Of a DNA stretch of 64,000 nt, positions 57,724 to 64,000 are shown piece after piece (positions within the stretch are counted from its first letter, which is position 1; each line of letters opens with the position of its first letter). Made by a program: the position numbers and the translations under genes. The notes below the pieces were generated by a model. The model did no database searches. It had not been told where the DNA came from and saw only the letters and a program-made list of their open reading frames with translations. The stretch comes from Streptomyces sp. MH60 (GTDB lineage Bacteria; Actinomycetota; Actinomycetes; Streptomycetales; Streptomycetaceae): positions 43,124 to 107,123 of the forward strand of contig NZ_MULI01000019.1 in NCBI RefSeq assembly GCF_002939385.1, written 5' to 3'.

Positions 57724-59126
57724 CGCGGTGCCAGTTCCGACTTCCGGTACGAGTACGCGAAGTAGATCACCAGGCCCACCACGAACCACACGGCGAACCG
57801 CACCCAGGTCTGCCACTGCAGGAACGTGATCAGCCAGATCGAGAAGACGATGCCCAGCGCCGGCACGAACGGCATCCACGGCGTACGGAAGGTGCGCGGC
57901 AGGTCCGGCTGCCGGTAGCGCAGCACGATCACCGCCGCGCACACCACCACGAACGCCAGCAGGATGCCGATGTTGGTCAGCTCCGCCGCCTCGCCGATCG
58001 GCAGGAACCCGGCGATCACGGCCGACGCGACCCCGACGATCCAGGTGACCCGCGTCGGCACGTGCCGCGTCGGGTGCGTCTTGGCGAACCACTTGGGCAG
58101 CAGTCCGTCGCGCGACATCGAGAACCACACACGGGTGACGCCCAGCATGAACGTGAACATCACCGTGAGGATGCCGATGATGGCGCCCACCGCGATGATG
58201 TCGGCCAGCGAGCTGAGCCCCACCGACTTGAACGCCGTCGAGAAGCCGCTCTCCGGGTCGATCTCCTTGTAGTTCTGCATGCCGGTCAGCACCAGGCAGG
58301 CCGCCACGTACAGCACCATCGAGATGATCAGCGAGTAGATGATCGCCTTCGGCATGTGCCGCTGGGCGTCCTTCGACTCCTCGGCCGCCGTCGACATGGC
58401 GTCGTAGCCGAAGACCGCGAAGAACACCGTCGCCGCACCGGTGAACGCCCCGCCGACCCCGAACGGGAAGAACGGGTGGTAGTTCGAGCTGTTGATGTGG
58501 AAGACGCCGACCCCGATCACCAGCAGCACCACCAGCACCTTCAGCACGACCACGACCATCTCGAAGCGGGCCGCGTTCCTGATGCCCAGCGTCAGCAGGT
58601 ACGCGATCAGCAGGCACAGTACGGCCGCGAACAGGTCGACCTTGTGCCCGTCCCCGGTGCCGGGCGCCCCCAGCATCCAGTTCGGCAGGTCCGCGCCCAT
58701 CTCGCCGACCAGGAAGCTGAAGTAGCCCGAGATGCCGATCGCGACCACCGCCACGATCGCCGTGTACTCCAGGAGCAGGTCCCACCCGATGAACCAGCCC
58801 ACCAGCTCGCCCAGGACCGCGTACCCGTAGGTGTAGGCGGAGCCCGCCTTCGGGATCAGCCCGGCGAACTCGGCGTACGACAGGGCGGCCGCCGCGCTCG
58901 CGACACCGGCGATGAGGAAGGAGACCAGGACCGCCGGACCCGCCGTGCCGTTGGCGACCGTGCCGGCCAGCGTGAAGATCCCGGCGCCGATGATGCCGCC
59001 GACGCCGATCGCGGTCAGCTGCCACAGCCCCAGCGAGCGCACCAGGCCCCCGCCGCTCTCCGCCTCCTCGATGTGTTCGATGGGTTTGCGGCGGAGAACA
59101 CCCTCACCCATGCGGATCCGGGCCAT
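57720..59126 (-). CDS. Amino-acid permease (APC superfamily)
   Basis: 468 residues from ATG 59126 with GAGG upstream. Twelve or so membrane helices; LGLWQLTAIGVGGIIGAGIFTLAG and FAVFGYDAMSTAAEESKDAQRHMPKAI are typical of the cationic-amino-acid-transporter branch (YfnA/CAT-like). The substrate is probably a cationic or branched amino acid. The universal stress protein gene follows on the same strand upstream. Confidence 0.92.
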   Translation of the reverse strand: MARIRMGEGVLRRKPIEHIEEAESGGGLVRSLGLWQLTAIGVGGIIGAGIFTLAGTVANGTAGPAVLVSFLIAGVASAAAALSYAEFAGLIPKAGSAYTYGYAVLGELVGWFIGWDLLLEYTAIVAVVAIGISGYFSFLVGEMGADLPNWMLGAPGTGDGHKVDLFAAVLCLLIAYLLTLGIRNAARFEMVVVVLKVLVVLLVIGVGVFHINSSNYHPFFPFGVGGAFTGAATVFFAVFGYDAMSTAAEESKDAQRHMPKAIIYSLIISMVLYVAACLVLTGMQNYKEIDPESGFSTAFKSVGLSSLADIIAVGAIIGILTVMFTFMLGVTRVWFSMSRDGLLPKWFAKTHPTRHVPTRVTWIVGVASAVIAGFLPIGEAAELTNIGILLAFVVVCAAVIVLRYRQPDLPRTFRTPWMPFVPALGIVFSIWLITFLQWQTWVRFAVWFVVGLVIYFAYSYRKSELAPR

Positions 59127-59246
59127 GCGCCTCACCTCTTCGTGAACGGCAAACGGCTGACGGTGGATCATGATGACGCACACGCGTCCGTGACGGAAGT
59201 CACGACGCACGCAGGACCCAAGACACCCGCACCGGCCCGGCCGGTG

Positions 59247-59708
59247 CTACGGCACCACCGTCACCGGCCAGCGTCCCGCCTTCACCAGCCGCACCGCGAC
59301 CGAGCCGACGAACCGGTGACCGGCCTGCTCGGAGGCGCCCACCACCACCGCGTCCGCCTTCAGTTCGTCGGCCGTCTGCACCAGACCGCTGTACGGGTCG
59401 CCGCGGAACGTGTGGAACTCCCAGCGGATGTCGAATATCCCCTTCACCCGCTCCGTCGCATCCCGGATCTGGGCCACCAGCTCCTCGGCGATCTCGTCGG
59501 TCGTCTCCGCCACCGACGCCCCGAGCGCCGCGCCTCCCGCCAGCACCGGCTGCACGTACACCACGGCGAGCAGGGCACCCTGCCGCCTGGCCAGCCCCCC
59601 GGCGTAGGCGGCGGCCCGCAACGAGGAGTCGGAGCCGTCGACACCGGCGACGATGACCTTAGGGCCGTCCGTGCCGCGTTCGAACTGATGGGAGTGCTGT
59701 TCCGTCAC
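59247..59708 (-). CDS. Universal stress protein (UspA family)
   Basis: 153 residues with the Usp fold: VIVAGVDGSDSSLRAAAYAGGLARRQGALLAVVYV at the N-terminus and ADAVVVGASEQAGHRFVGSVAVRLVKAGRWPVTVVP at the end. The C-terminal glycine pattern departs from the full ATP-binding form, so nucleotide binding is uncertain. Single-domain, cytosolic. Confidence 0.9.
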   Translation of the reverse strand: MTEQHSHQFERGTDGPKVIVAGVDGSDSSLRAAAYAGGLARRQGALLAVVYVQPVLAGGAALGASVAETTDEIAEELVAQIRDATERVKGIFDIRWEFHTFRGDPYSGLVQTADELKADAVVVGASEQAGHRFVGSVAVRLVKAGRWPVTVVP

Positions 59709-59817
59709 GCGGCGAGATTATCGGAGACCCGGCGATCTTGAGCCGGGCGGGTGGAATCATGCCGCCGCCCCGGTGTTGCTCGGGTGCGGCGCACCGTGAC
59801 CGGGCGAGGGATGAGTC

Positions 59818-60657
59818 ATGAAGAAGGACCAGTTGCTCACCCGCCGGACCCTGCTCACCGGCGTCGCGGCCCTGGGCGCGGCCGGCGCCGGCGGCGCGCT
59901 CGCGGCGGGCCTGGGAAACGGCCCGGCGAAGCCGTCCGCCCCCGTCCCCGCCCCCGGGCCCCCGCAGCGCAGCCCGCTCAAGCCCTCCGCCTACCGCCTC
60001 CAGCCGCTGACCGGGTACGGCGCCCCACGGGCCGCGCCCGGCCGGCCCCCGGTGCGCAGCGAGCCGATCCTGCGCATGACGGGCCGGGGCCGGACCATGA
60101 TGCTCACCTTCGACGACGGACCCCACCCCGAGTACACCCCGCGGATCCTGGACACCCTCGCGAAGTACGAGGTGCGCGCGACGTTCTTCGTCTGCGGGGA
60201 GATGGCGGACTACAACCGGGACCTGCTGACCCGGATGGCCGACGAGGGGCATGTGGTCGGCAACCACACCTGGTCCCACCCGCTGCTGACGAAACTCTCC
60301 CGGCGCCGCATCCGCTCCGAGATGGAGCGCACCAGCGAGGTGGTCGAGCAGGCCTACGGCGAGGCGCCCCGCTGGTTCCGGGCCCCGTACGGCGCGTGGA
60401 ACCGCGCCGCCTTCCAGCTCGGCGCGGAACTCGGCATGGAGCCGCTCGCCTGGACCGTGGACACCCTGGACTGGACCACACCCGGCACCGGCACCATCGT
60501 CGACCGGGTCGAGGAAGGCGCGGCCCCCGGCGTCGTGGTGCTCTCGCACGACGCCGGGGGCGACCGCTCCCAGAGTGTCCGCGCCCTGCGGCGCTACCTG
60601 CCCGAACTGCTCGACTCCGGCTACCACCTCACCGTTCCCCGGCGGCGCCTGATCTGA
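59818..60657 (+). CDS. Polysaccharide deacetylase, probably Tat-exported
   Basis: 279 residues. The N-terminus TRRTLLTGVAALGAAGAGGALAAG has the twin-Arg pattern. The NodB domain has TFDDGPHPE (metal Asp near 99-100), GNHTWSHPLL (His150, His154), RAPYGAWN and VLSHDAGGDRSQSV. It would remove acetyl groups from chitin-like or peptidoglycan glycans outside the cell. Convergent with the sortase gene. Confidence 0.9.
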   Translation: MKKDQLLTRRTLLTGVAALGAAGAGGALAAGLGNGPAKPSAPVPAPGPPQRSPLKPSAYRLQPLTGYGAPRAAPGRPPVRSEPILRMTGRGRTMMLTFDDGPHPEYTPRILDTLAKYEVRATFFVCGEMADYNRDLLTRMADEGHVVGNHTWSHPLLTKLSRRRIRSEMERTSEVVEQAYGEAPRWFRAPYGAWNRAAFQLGAELGMEPLAWTVDTLDWTTPGTGTIVDRVEEGAAPGVVVLSHDAGGDRSQSVRALRRYLPELLDSGYHLTVPRRRLI

Positions 60658-60691
60658 CCGCCGCCGCCGCGCCCGCCGGGCCGGGGCACGC

Positions 60692-61357
60692 TCAGCGGAC
60701 CTCGGTCAGGCGGGCGAAGGCGACGACGTTCCCGTCGTAGCCGTTCTGCTTGGTGAAACCGCCGCCGCAGGTGATGACCCGCAGTTCCGGGCCGCCCTTG
60801 GAGCCGTAGACCCGGTCGCCGGGGAAATTGTCCTTCTCGAAGACCTCGATGCCGTAGATCTCGAAGACCGCCGTCTTGCCGTCCTGGCGGTGCACTTCCA
60901 CCTTGTTTCCCTTTTTCAGGGCGCCGAGCCCGTAGAAGACGGCGGGGCCCTGCTGGTTGTCCACATGGCCGACCACGACCGCGGTGCCCCTTTCCCCCGG
61001 GGACACCGCGCCGGTGAACCAGCCGGCCAGGTTCGGGTCCTCGGGCGGCGGCGCGTCGACCCAGCCGTCCGCGTCGAGACCGACCCCCATGACCGGCGCG
61101 TCCACCTGGATGGCGGGGATGGAGACCCGGTCCGGCACCGAGTACGGCAGCGGTGTGACGCCGGCGGCGGCGCCGTCACCGGCGGCCGCACGGGTGTCCG
61201 AGGCGGCGGCCGACGCGGGCTGCGGGGGGCCCACGTCGAATTCCCCGGAGCCGTTGCGGATGAGCGCGAGACCGGTCAGCAGAACAAGCGCTATCACGCC
61301 CCAGGGAGCGCGCTTCCTCCGCCGCTCCTCCTCTTCGGCCAACTCGGAGTCGTACAT
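60692..61357 (-). CDS. Class F sortase
   Basis: 221 residues with an N-terminal membrane helix (WGVIALVLLTGLALI). The sortase domain has VVVGHVDN (His131), VITCGGG (Cys197) and FARL (Arg216). Class F enzymes anchor surface proteins in actinobacteria. The next genes encode secreted proteins with C-terminal membrane segments and Arg tails, which are possible substrates or neighbours only. Confidence 0.9.
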   Translation of the reverse strand: MYDSELAEEEERRRKRAPWGVIALVLLTGLALIRNGSGEFDVGPPQPASAAASDTRAAAGDGAAAGVTPLPYSVPDRVSIPAIQVDAPVMGVGLDADGWVDAPPPEDPNLAGWFTGAVSPGERGTAVVVGHVDNQQGPAVFYGLGALKKGNKVEVHRQDGKTAVFEIYGIEVFEKDNFPGDRVYGSKGGPELRVITCGGGFTKQNGYDGNVVAFARLTEVR

Positions 61358-61688
61358 TCGCCTTCCCCTCTCGACCCGGCCGTCGCCGGATCATCCGCGC
61401 ATACGAGCACGCTAAGCGCCGTGCGGGGGACCGGCGACGGGGCAGCGGCGAACGGGTGGTGCGCGCGTCCCTCCGTGCGCCATCCGGGAGGTGACCGGCG
61501 GAGATTTTCTGACGGGGCGTGACCTGCGGCGATATCCACTCGCGCGGTTTCGGCCCGGCAACCCGCTCACCAGGACGGACCATTCCCGAAATGCGGCTGG
61601 GGGCAGGGCAACTGAGGGTCTTTCTGGGAGGCGCTTTCTCGCCGATCGACCGGGGACGGGACCCGGGGCGTCTTCCGCGGAGGATCAC
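61358..61688. promoter_or_regulatory. Divergent promoter region, sortase / secreted protein
   Basis: 331 bases without a supported gene. It should carry promoters in both directions; GGAGG at 61680-61684 is the ribosome site of the right-hand gene. No clear operator seen. Confidence 0.4.
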
Positions 61689-62183
61689 ATGCTCACCACT
61701 CGTGCCCTCGCGGCAGCCGGCGCCGCCGTCGCTGTCCTCGGACTGGCCGCCCCCGCGGCCACCGCCGGAGGTGACCACAACCAGCCGAGCAACATCGTCG
61801 CGCTGCCCAGCGTGATCGCCCGCGGCGGTCAGATGACCGTCACGGTCGACGGCTGCCCCCAGGGCGGCACCATGACCTCGGACGCCTTCCGGACCACCCA
61901 CCTGACCCCGGTCAGGGGAGCCAACGAGACGTCGAAGGGCACCGCCACCATCAGGCAGGACGCCAGGCCGGGCTCGTACGACATCACCGTCAACTGCTCG
62001 GGCCGGCGGCTGACCCGGCCGGCGGCCTTCACCGTCATCGGCGGTGTCCGCGGCGGTCTCGGCGGCAGCAGCTCCGACGGGGCGACCTCGACCGACATCG
62101 CGATCGGCGGCGGGCTCGTCGCCGCGGCCGTCGCCGGTGGCGGACTGTTCTGGATGCGCCGCCGGTCCGAGCGGCGTATCTGA
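61689..62183 (+). CDS. Secreted protein with C-terminal membrane anchor
   Basis: 164 residues from ATG 61689. The signal peptide ends near AATAGGD. A single beta domain follows (SVIARGGQMTVTVDGCPQGGTMTSDAF...TVNCSGRRLTRPAAFTVIGG) with two Cys that could pair, then a Ser/Gly linker, a membrane helix (IGGGLVAAAVAGGGLFWM) and RRRSERR. Related in layout to 62270-62788. Such proteins are often found by class F sortases; no LPxTG-like motif is plain. Confidence 0.75.
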   Translation: MLTTRALAAAGAAVAVLGLAAPAATAGGDHNQPSNIVALPSVIARGGQMTVTVDGCPQGGTMTSDAFRTTHLTPVRGANETSKGTATIRQDARPGSYDITVNCSGRRLTRPAAFTVIGGVRGGLGGSSSDGATSTDIAIGGGLVAAAVAGGGLFWMRRRSERRI

Positions 62184-62212
62184 GCGCCCGCGACCGGAGC
62201 ACGACCGCAGAG

Positions 62213-62247
62213 CTTCGCCCCGGACCCTCGTCGGATCCGGGGCGAAG
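62213..62247. terminator. Bidirectional terminator hairpin
   Basis: CTTCGCCCCGGA (62213-62224) pairs perfectly with TCCGGGGCGAAG (62236-62247) around an 11-base loop, between two convergent genes. It probably stops transcription from both sides. Confidence 0.8.
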
Positions 62248-62269
62248 TCCTGCGCTCGGTGGGGCGGGA

Positions 62270-62788
62270 TCAGGCGCCGTCCGCGCCGGAACGGCGGCGC
62301 GAGAGGTGGTACGCCGTGCCCACCGCTCCCGCGACGAGCGCCGCCCCGAGCCCGAGCTGCTTCATGTCGAACCCGGCGACGCTGCCGCCCTCCCCGGCGT
62401 GTACGCCCTTGGAGTGCCAGGGCTCGTCGGACGGGTGGTGCGAGCCGCCGCCCGCGATGGTCAGGTCCACCGTGCCGGTCTTGTCCCGGCAGGCGAACGT
62501 CACCCGGTAGACCGCCCCGCGCCGGGCGTCGCGGGCGACCCGCGCCGTCGCCGCCGACTCGTCCCGGGGGATGGTGACCGTGTCGAACACCGGCGAGGTC
62601 ACCGTGACCCGCCCGTGGCAGCCCGCGGCGGTACGGCCCACCCCCAGCGTGACCTCGCCGCCGGGCGCCACGGTGGCGGGGCTGACGGTGAAGCCGAACG
62701 TGTTCGAGCCCACGGCCCCGGCCGGTACGCAGGCGGAGAGGGCGGCCCCGCCCAGCAGTGCGACCGAGGCGACGGGTATCGCGCGCAT
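62270..62788 (-). CDS. Secreted protein with C-terminal membrane anchor, relative of 61689
   Basis: 172 residues from ATG 62788 with GGAGG upstream. The signal region ends with LSAC (Cys20), which could be a lipobox. The beta domain (VSPATVAPGGEVTLGVGRTAAGCHGRVTVTSPVFD...VTFACRDKTGTVDLTIAGG) has the same layout and Cys spacing idea as the convergent neighbour, then a linker, a membrane helix (LGLGAALVAGAVGTAYHL) and SRRRSG. The two genes look like an inverted pair of paralogues. Confidence 0.75.
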   Translation of the reverse strand: MRAIPVASVALLGGAALSACVPAGAVGSNTFGFTVSPATVAPGGEVTLGVGRTAAGCHGRVTVTSPVFDTVTIPRDESAATARVARDARRGAVYRVTFACRDKTGTVDLTIAGGGSHHPSDEPWHSKGVHAGEGGSVAGFDMKQLGLGAALVAGAVGTAYHLSRRRSGADGA

Positions 62789-62978
62789 GGTGAATCCCTC
62801 CGGGTCCCCGAGGAGCAGCGGCGGACCTGTTCCGCTCGCGCCAGGAATGCACCTCGATGCCCGAAACGCTAGGAAGCCGTGCACGTCGCCGCGATCGCAG
62901 TCGTGCGAATGGGGCAAGCGTGTGGGCCGCTCAGGCGACGGTGACGGCGTGTCGGCCGCCACCGTCCCCGCTGTCGTG

Positions 62979-63743
62979 TCAGTCCCCGGCGCCGGGGAAG
63001 AGGCTCAGGAACGGGTCGGTCGACGCCGCGACGCCCCGGCTGAAGGGTGCGTCGAAGTCCCAGATCAGGAAGAGCAGGAAGGCGATCAGCGCGGAGAACA
63101 GTCCCGCGAGGATCAGTTCGCGGGTCGTGCGCCGGATCTGCAGGGCGAAGACCATCCCGATGGTGACGACGGCCCCGGCGATCAGCCCGAACCACACCAC
63201 CCCCGGCATGGTCGCCCCGGTCGACTGGGTGCGGGAGGTCCGGGCCTGGTCCGCGAGGGCCACCTGGTCGACGAGGGGCTGGTACGCCTGCGCCTCGAAG
63301 TCCGACCTCGGCTCGTAGTCGGTGACGTCCGCGCGGACGCGGTCGAGCAGTTCGGTGCCGCGGTCGGTCACCTCGCCGTGGTCGGCCATGGCCTTCCACT
63401 CGGTGGTGACGACGTGTCCGACATAGGCGTTGACATCCGCCCGGATGCGGTCACGGACGTCGGGCGGGTAGACCCGGACCCGTTCCGAGATCTCGTGCAG
63501 CGCGACGGCCTCCGTCTGCACGTCGGCCTGGGCCGCGCTGCGCGCCTCCCAGACACCGGCGATGGCCAGGCCCAGGACGATGGCGTACACCACGCCGATC
63601 CACATCGTCATGTACTCGATGACGTCCGGGGTCTCGGTGATGTCCTCGTCGTCGGACGCGGTGCGGTGCCGTAGGAGGGTGACGATGACGACCACGACAC
63701 AGGCGGCCAGCATCGCGAGGGTGAGAACAAGCCATTCCGGCAA
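62979..63743 (-). CDS. DUF4239-like membrane protein
   Basis: 254 residues from TTG 63743, with GGAGGCC upstream (GTG 63770 is an alternative). Two N-terminal membrane helices (WLVLTLAMLAACVVVVIVTLL; YMTMWIGVVYAIVLGLAIAGVW), a helical soluble segment of about 100 residues, and two C-terminal helices (VVWFGLIAGAVVTIGMVFAL; LILAGLFSALIAFLLFLIW). The layout matches bestrophin-like DUF4239 proteins. Function unknown. Confidence 0.75.
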   Translation of the reverse strand: MPEWLVLTLAMLAACVVVVIVTLLRHRTASDDEDITETPDVIEYMTMWIGVVYAIVLGLAIAGVWEARSAAQADVQTEAVALHEISERVRVYPPDVRDRIRADVNAYVGHVVTTEWKAMADHGEVTDRGTELLDRVRADVTDYEPRSDFEAQAYQPLVDQVALADQARTSRTQSTGATMPGVVWFGLIAGAVVTIGMVFALQIRRTTRELILAGLFSALIAFLLFLIWDFDAPFSRGVAASTDPFLSLFPGAGD

Positions 63744-63759
63744 GAGAGGCCTCCAGGGA

Positions 63760-64000
63760 TCAGCGCGCACGGAGCGCGGCGACGGCGACCACCGCGGGCA
63801 CCGTGATGAGCAGGACGAAGACGAGCGGCGACGTGGTCCCGCGGGAGGACCGCTGCGGCGCCCGGGCGGCGCGGTGGCGCGGATAGTGCACCGGGCTGAG
63901 CGACGGACGGGGTGTGGGCTCGGGCGTGGCCGGGGGAGCGGGCGCGGGCGCCGCGGGACGGACCGGCGGCGGGGCGGGGCGGGGCGTCGGGGACGGGGTC
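63760..64000 (-). CDS. C-terminus of a Pro-rich membrane-anchored protein (partial)
   Basis: The frame is open from the window edge to TGA at 63760. About 35 residues of Pro/Ala/Thr repeats (PTPRPAPPPVRP) are followed by VHYPRHRAARAPQRSSRGTTSP, a membrane helix LVFVLLITVPAVVAVAALR and a short Arg tail. This is a sortase-like or plain membrane anchor at the end of a secreted protein whose start lies outside the window. Confidence 0.6.
   Translation of the reverse strand, partial: TPSPTPRPAPPPVRPAAPAPAPPATPEPTPRPSLSPVHYPRHRAARAPQRSSRGTTSPLVFVLLITVPAVVAVAALRAR

Overview
The window is high-GC actinobacterial DNA and almost certainly comes from a Streptomyces chromosome. Reasons: very GC-rich third codon positions, frequent GTG/TTG starts, ECF sigma/anti-sigma pairs, a SpoIIE-type phosphatase fused to an ATPase domain, a class F sortase, and an Rpf-LysM-M23 cell-wall hydrolase beside 6-phosphogluconate dehydrogenase. 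No rRNA or tRNA gene was seen.

Region 1 (about 188-19371) reads as a defence island inserted into the 5' end of panD (aspartate 1-decarboxylase). A truncated panD start with its upstream region lies at 84-190. A diverged second copy of the same upstream region and first codons lies at 19284-19385, joined to the intact panD body. Both copies share a 14-bp core (174-187 and 19372-19385). Beside the left end is a tyrosine-integrase gene broken by frameshifts and a stop, so the element is probably locked in place.

The cargo has three parts. (a) A type I-C CRISPR-Cas interference set: cas5-cas8c-cas7 run leftward into a 37-repeat array, and cas3 runs rightward into a 14-15-repeat array. No cas4, cas1 or cas2 lies in the window. 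The repeats are unusually degenerate, but several keep their hairpin through paired changes. (b) A PIN-like nuclease gene. (c) A six-gene leftward operon: a Pycsar-type membrane effector, a Crp-family cNMP sensor, a class III nucleotide cyclase, a degenerate P-loop protein and two small unknowns. This is a candidate extended cyclic-nucleotide defence system.

Region 2 (19356-29000) is ordinary chromosome: panD, a GNAT gene, a racemase-family gene, a proline-rich peptide, gnd, an Rpf-like hydrolase, an EamA transporter, an FhuF-like Fe-S protein, and the glycogen genes glgA/glgM and glgC.

Region 3 (29000-48400) is rich in carbohydrate genes. A secreted GH2 enzyme and a secreted GH92 mannosidase lie behind tandem palindromes. 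A second cluster has a LacI regulator and paired operators upstream of an ABC sugar importer, a GH5-like hydrolase and a GH38 alpha-mannosidase. Together these look like a mannose-glycan scavenging set, with extracellular trimming, import and intracellular mannosidase action. A WS/DGAT, a zinc-ribbon SDR, a degenerate HD protein, a 58-residue unknown peptide and an amidase remnant lie between the two clusters.

Region 4 (48340-64000) holds a lipase-maturation-factor-like membrane protein, the PAS-GAF-SpoIIE-ATPase signalling protein, an Fpg/Nei glycosylase, an ECF sigma/anti-sigma group, a CapA-like lipoprotein, a MarR/hydrolase divergent pair, an amino-acid permease, a universal stress protein, a Tat-exported polysaccharide deacetylase, a class F sortase, two related secreted membrane-anchored proteins, a DUF4239-like protein, and the C-terminus of a proline-rich membrane-anchored protein cut by the window edge.
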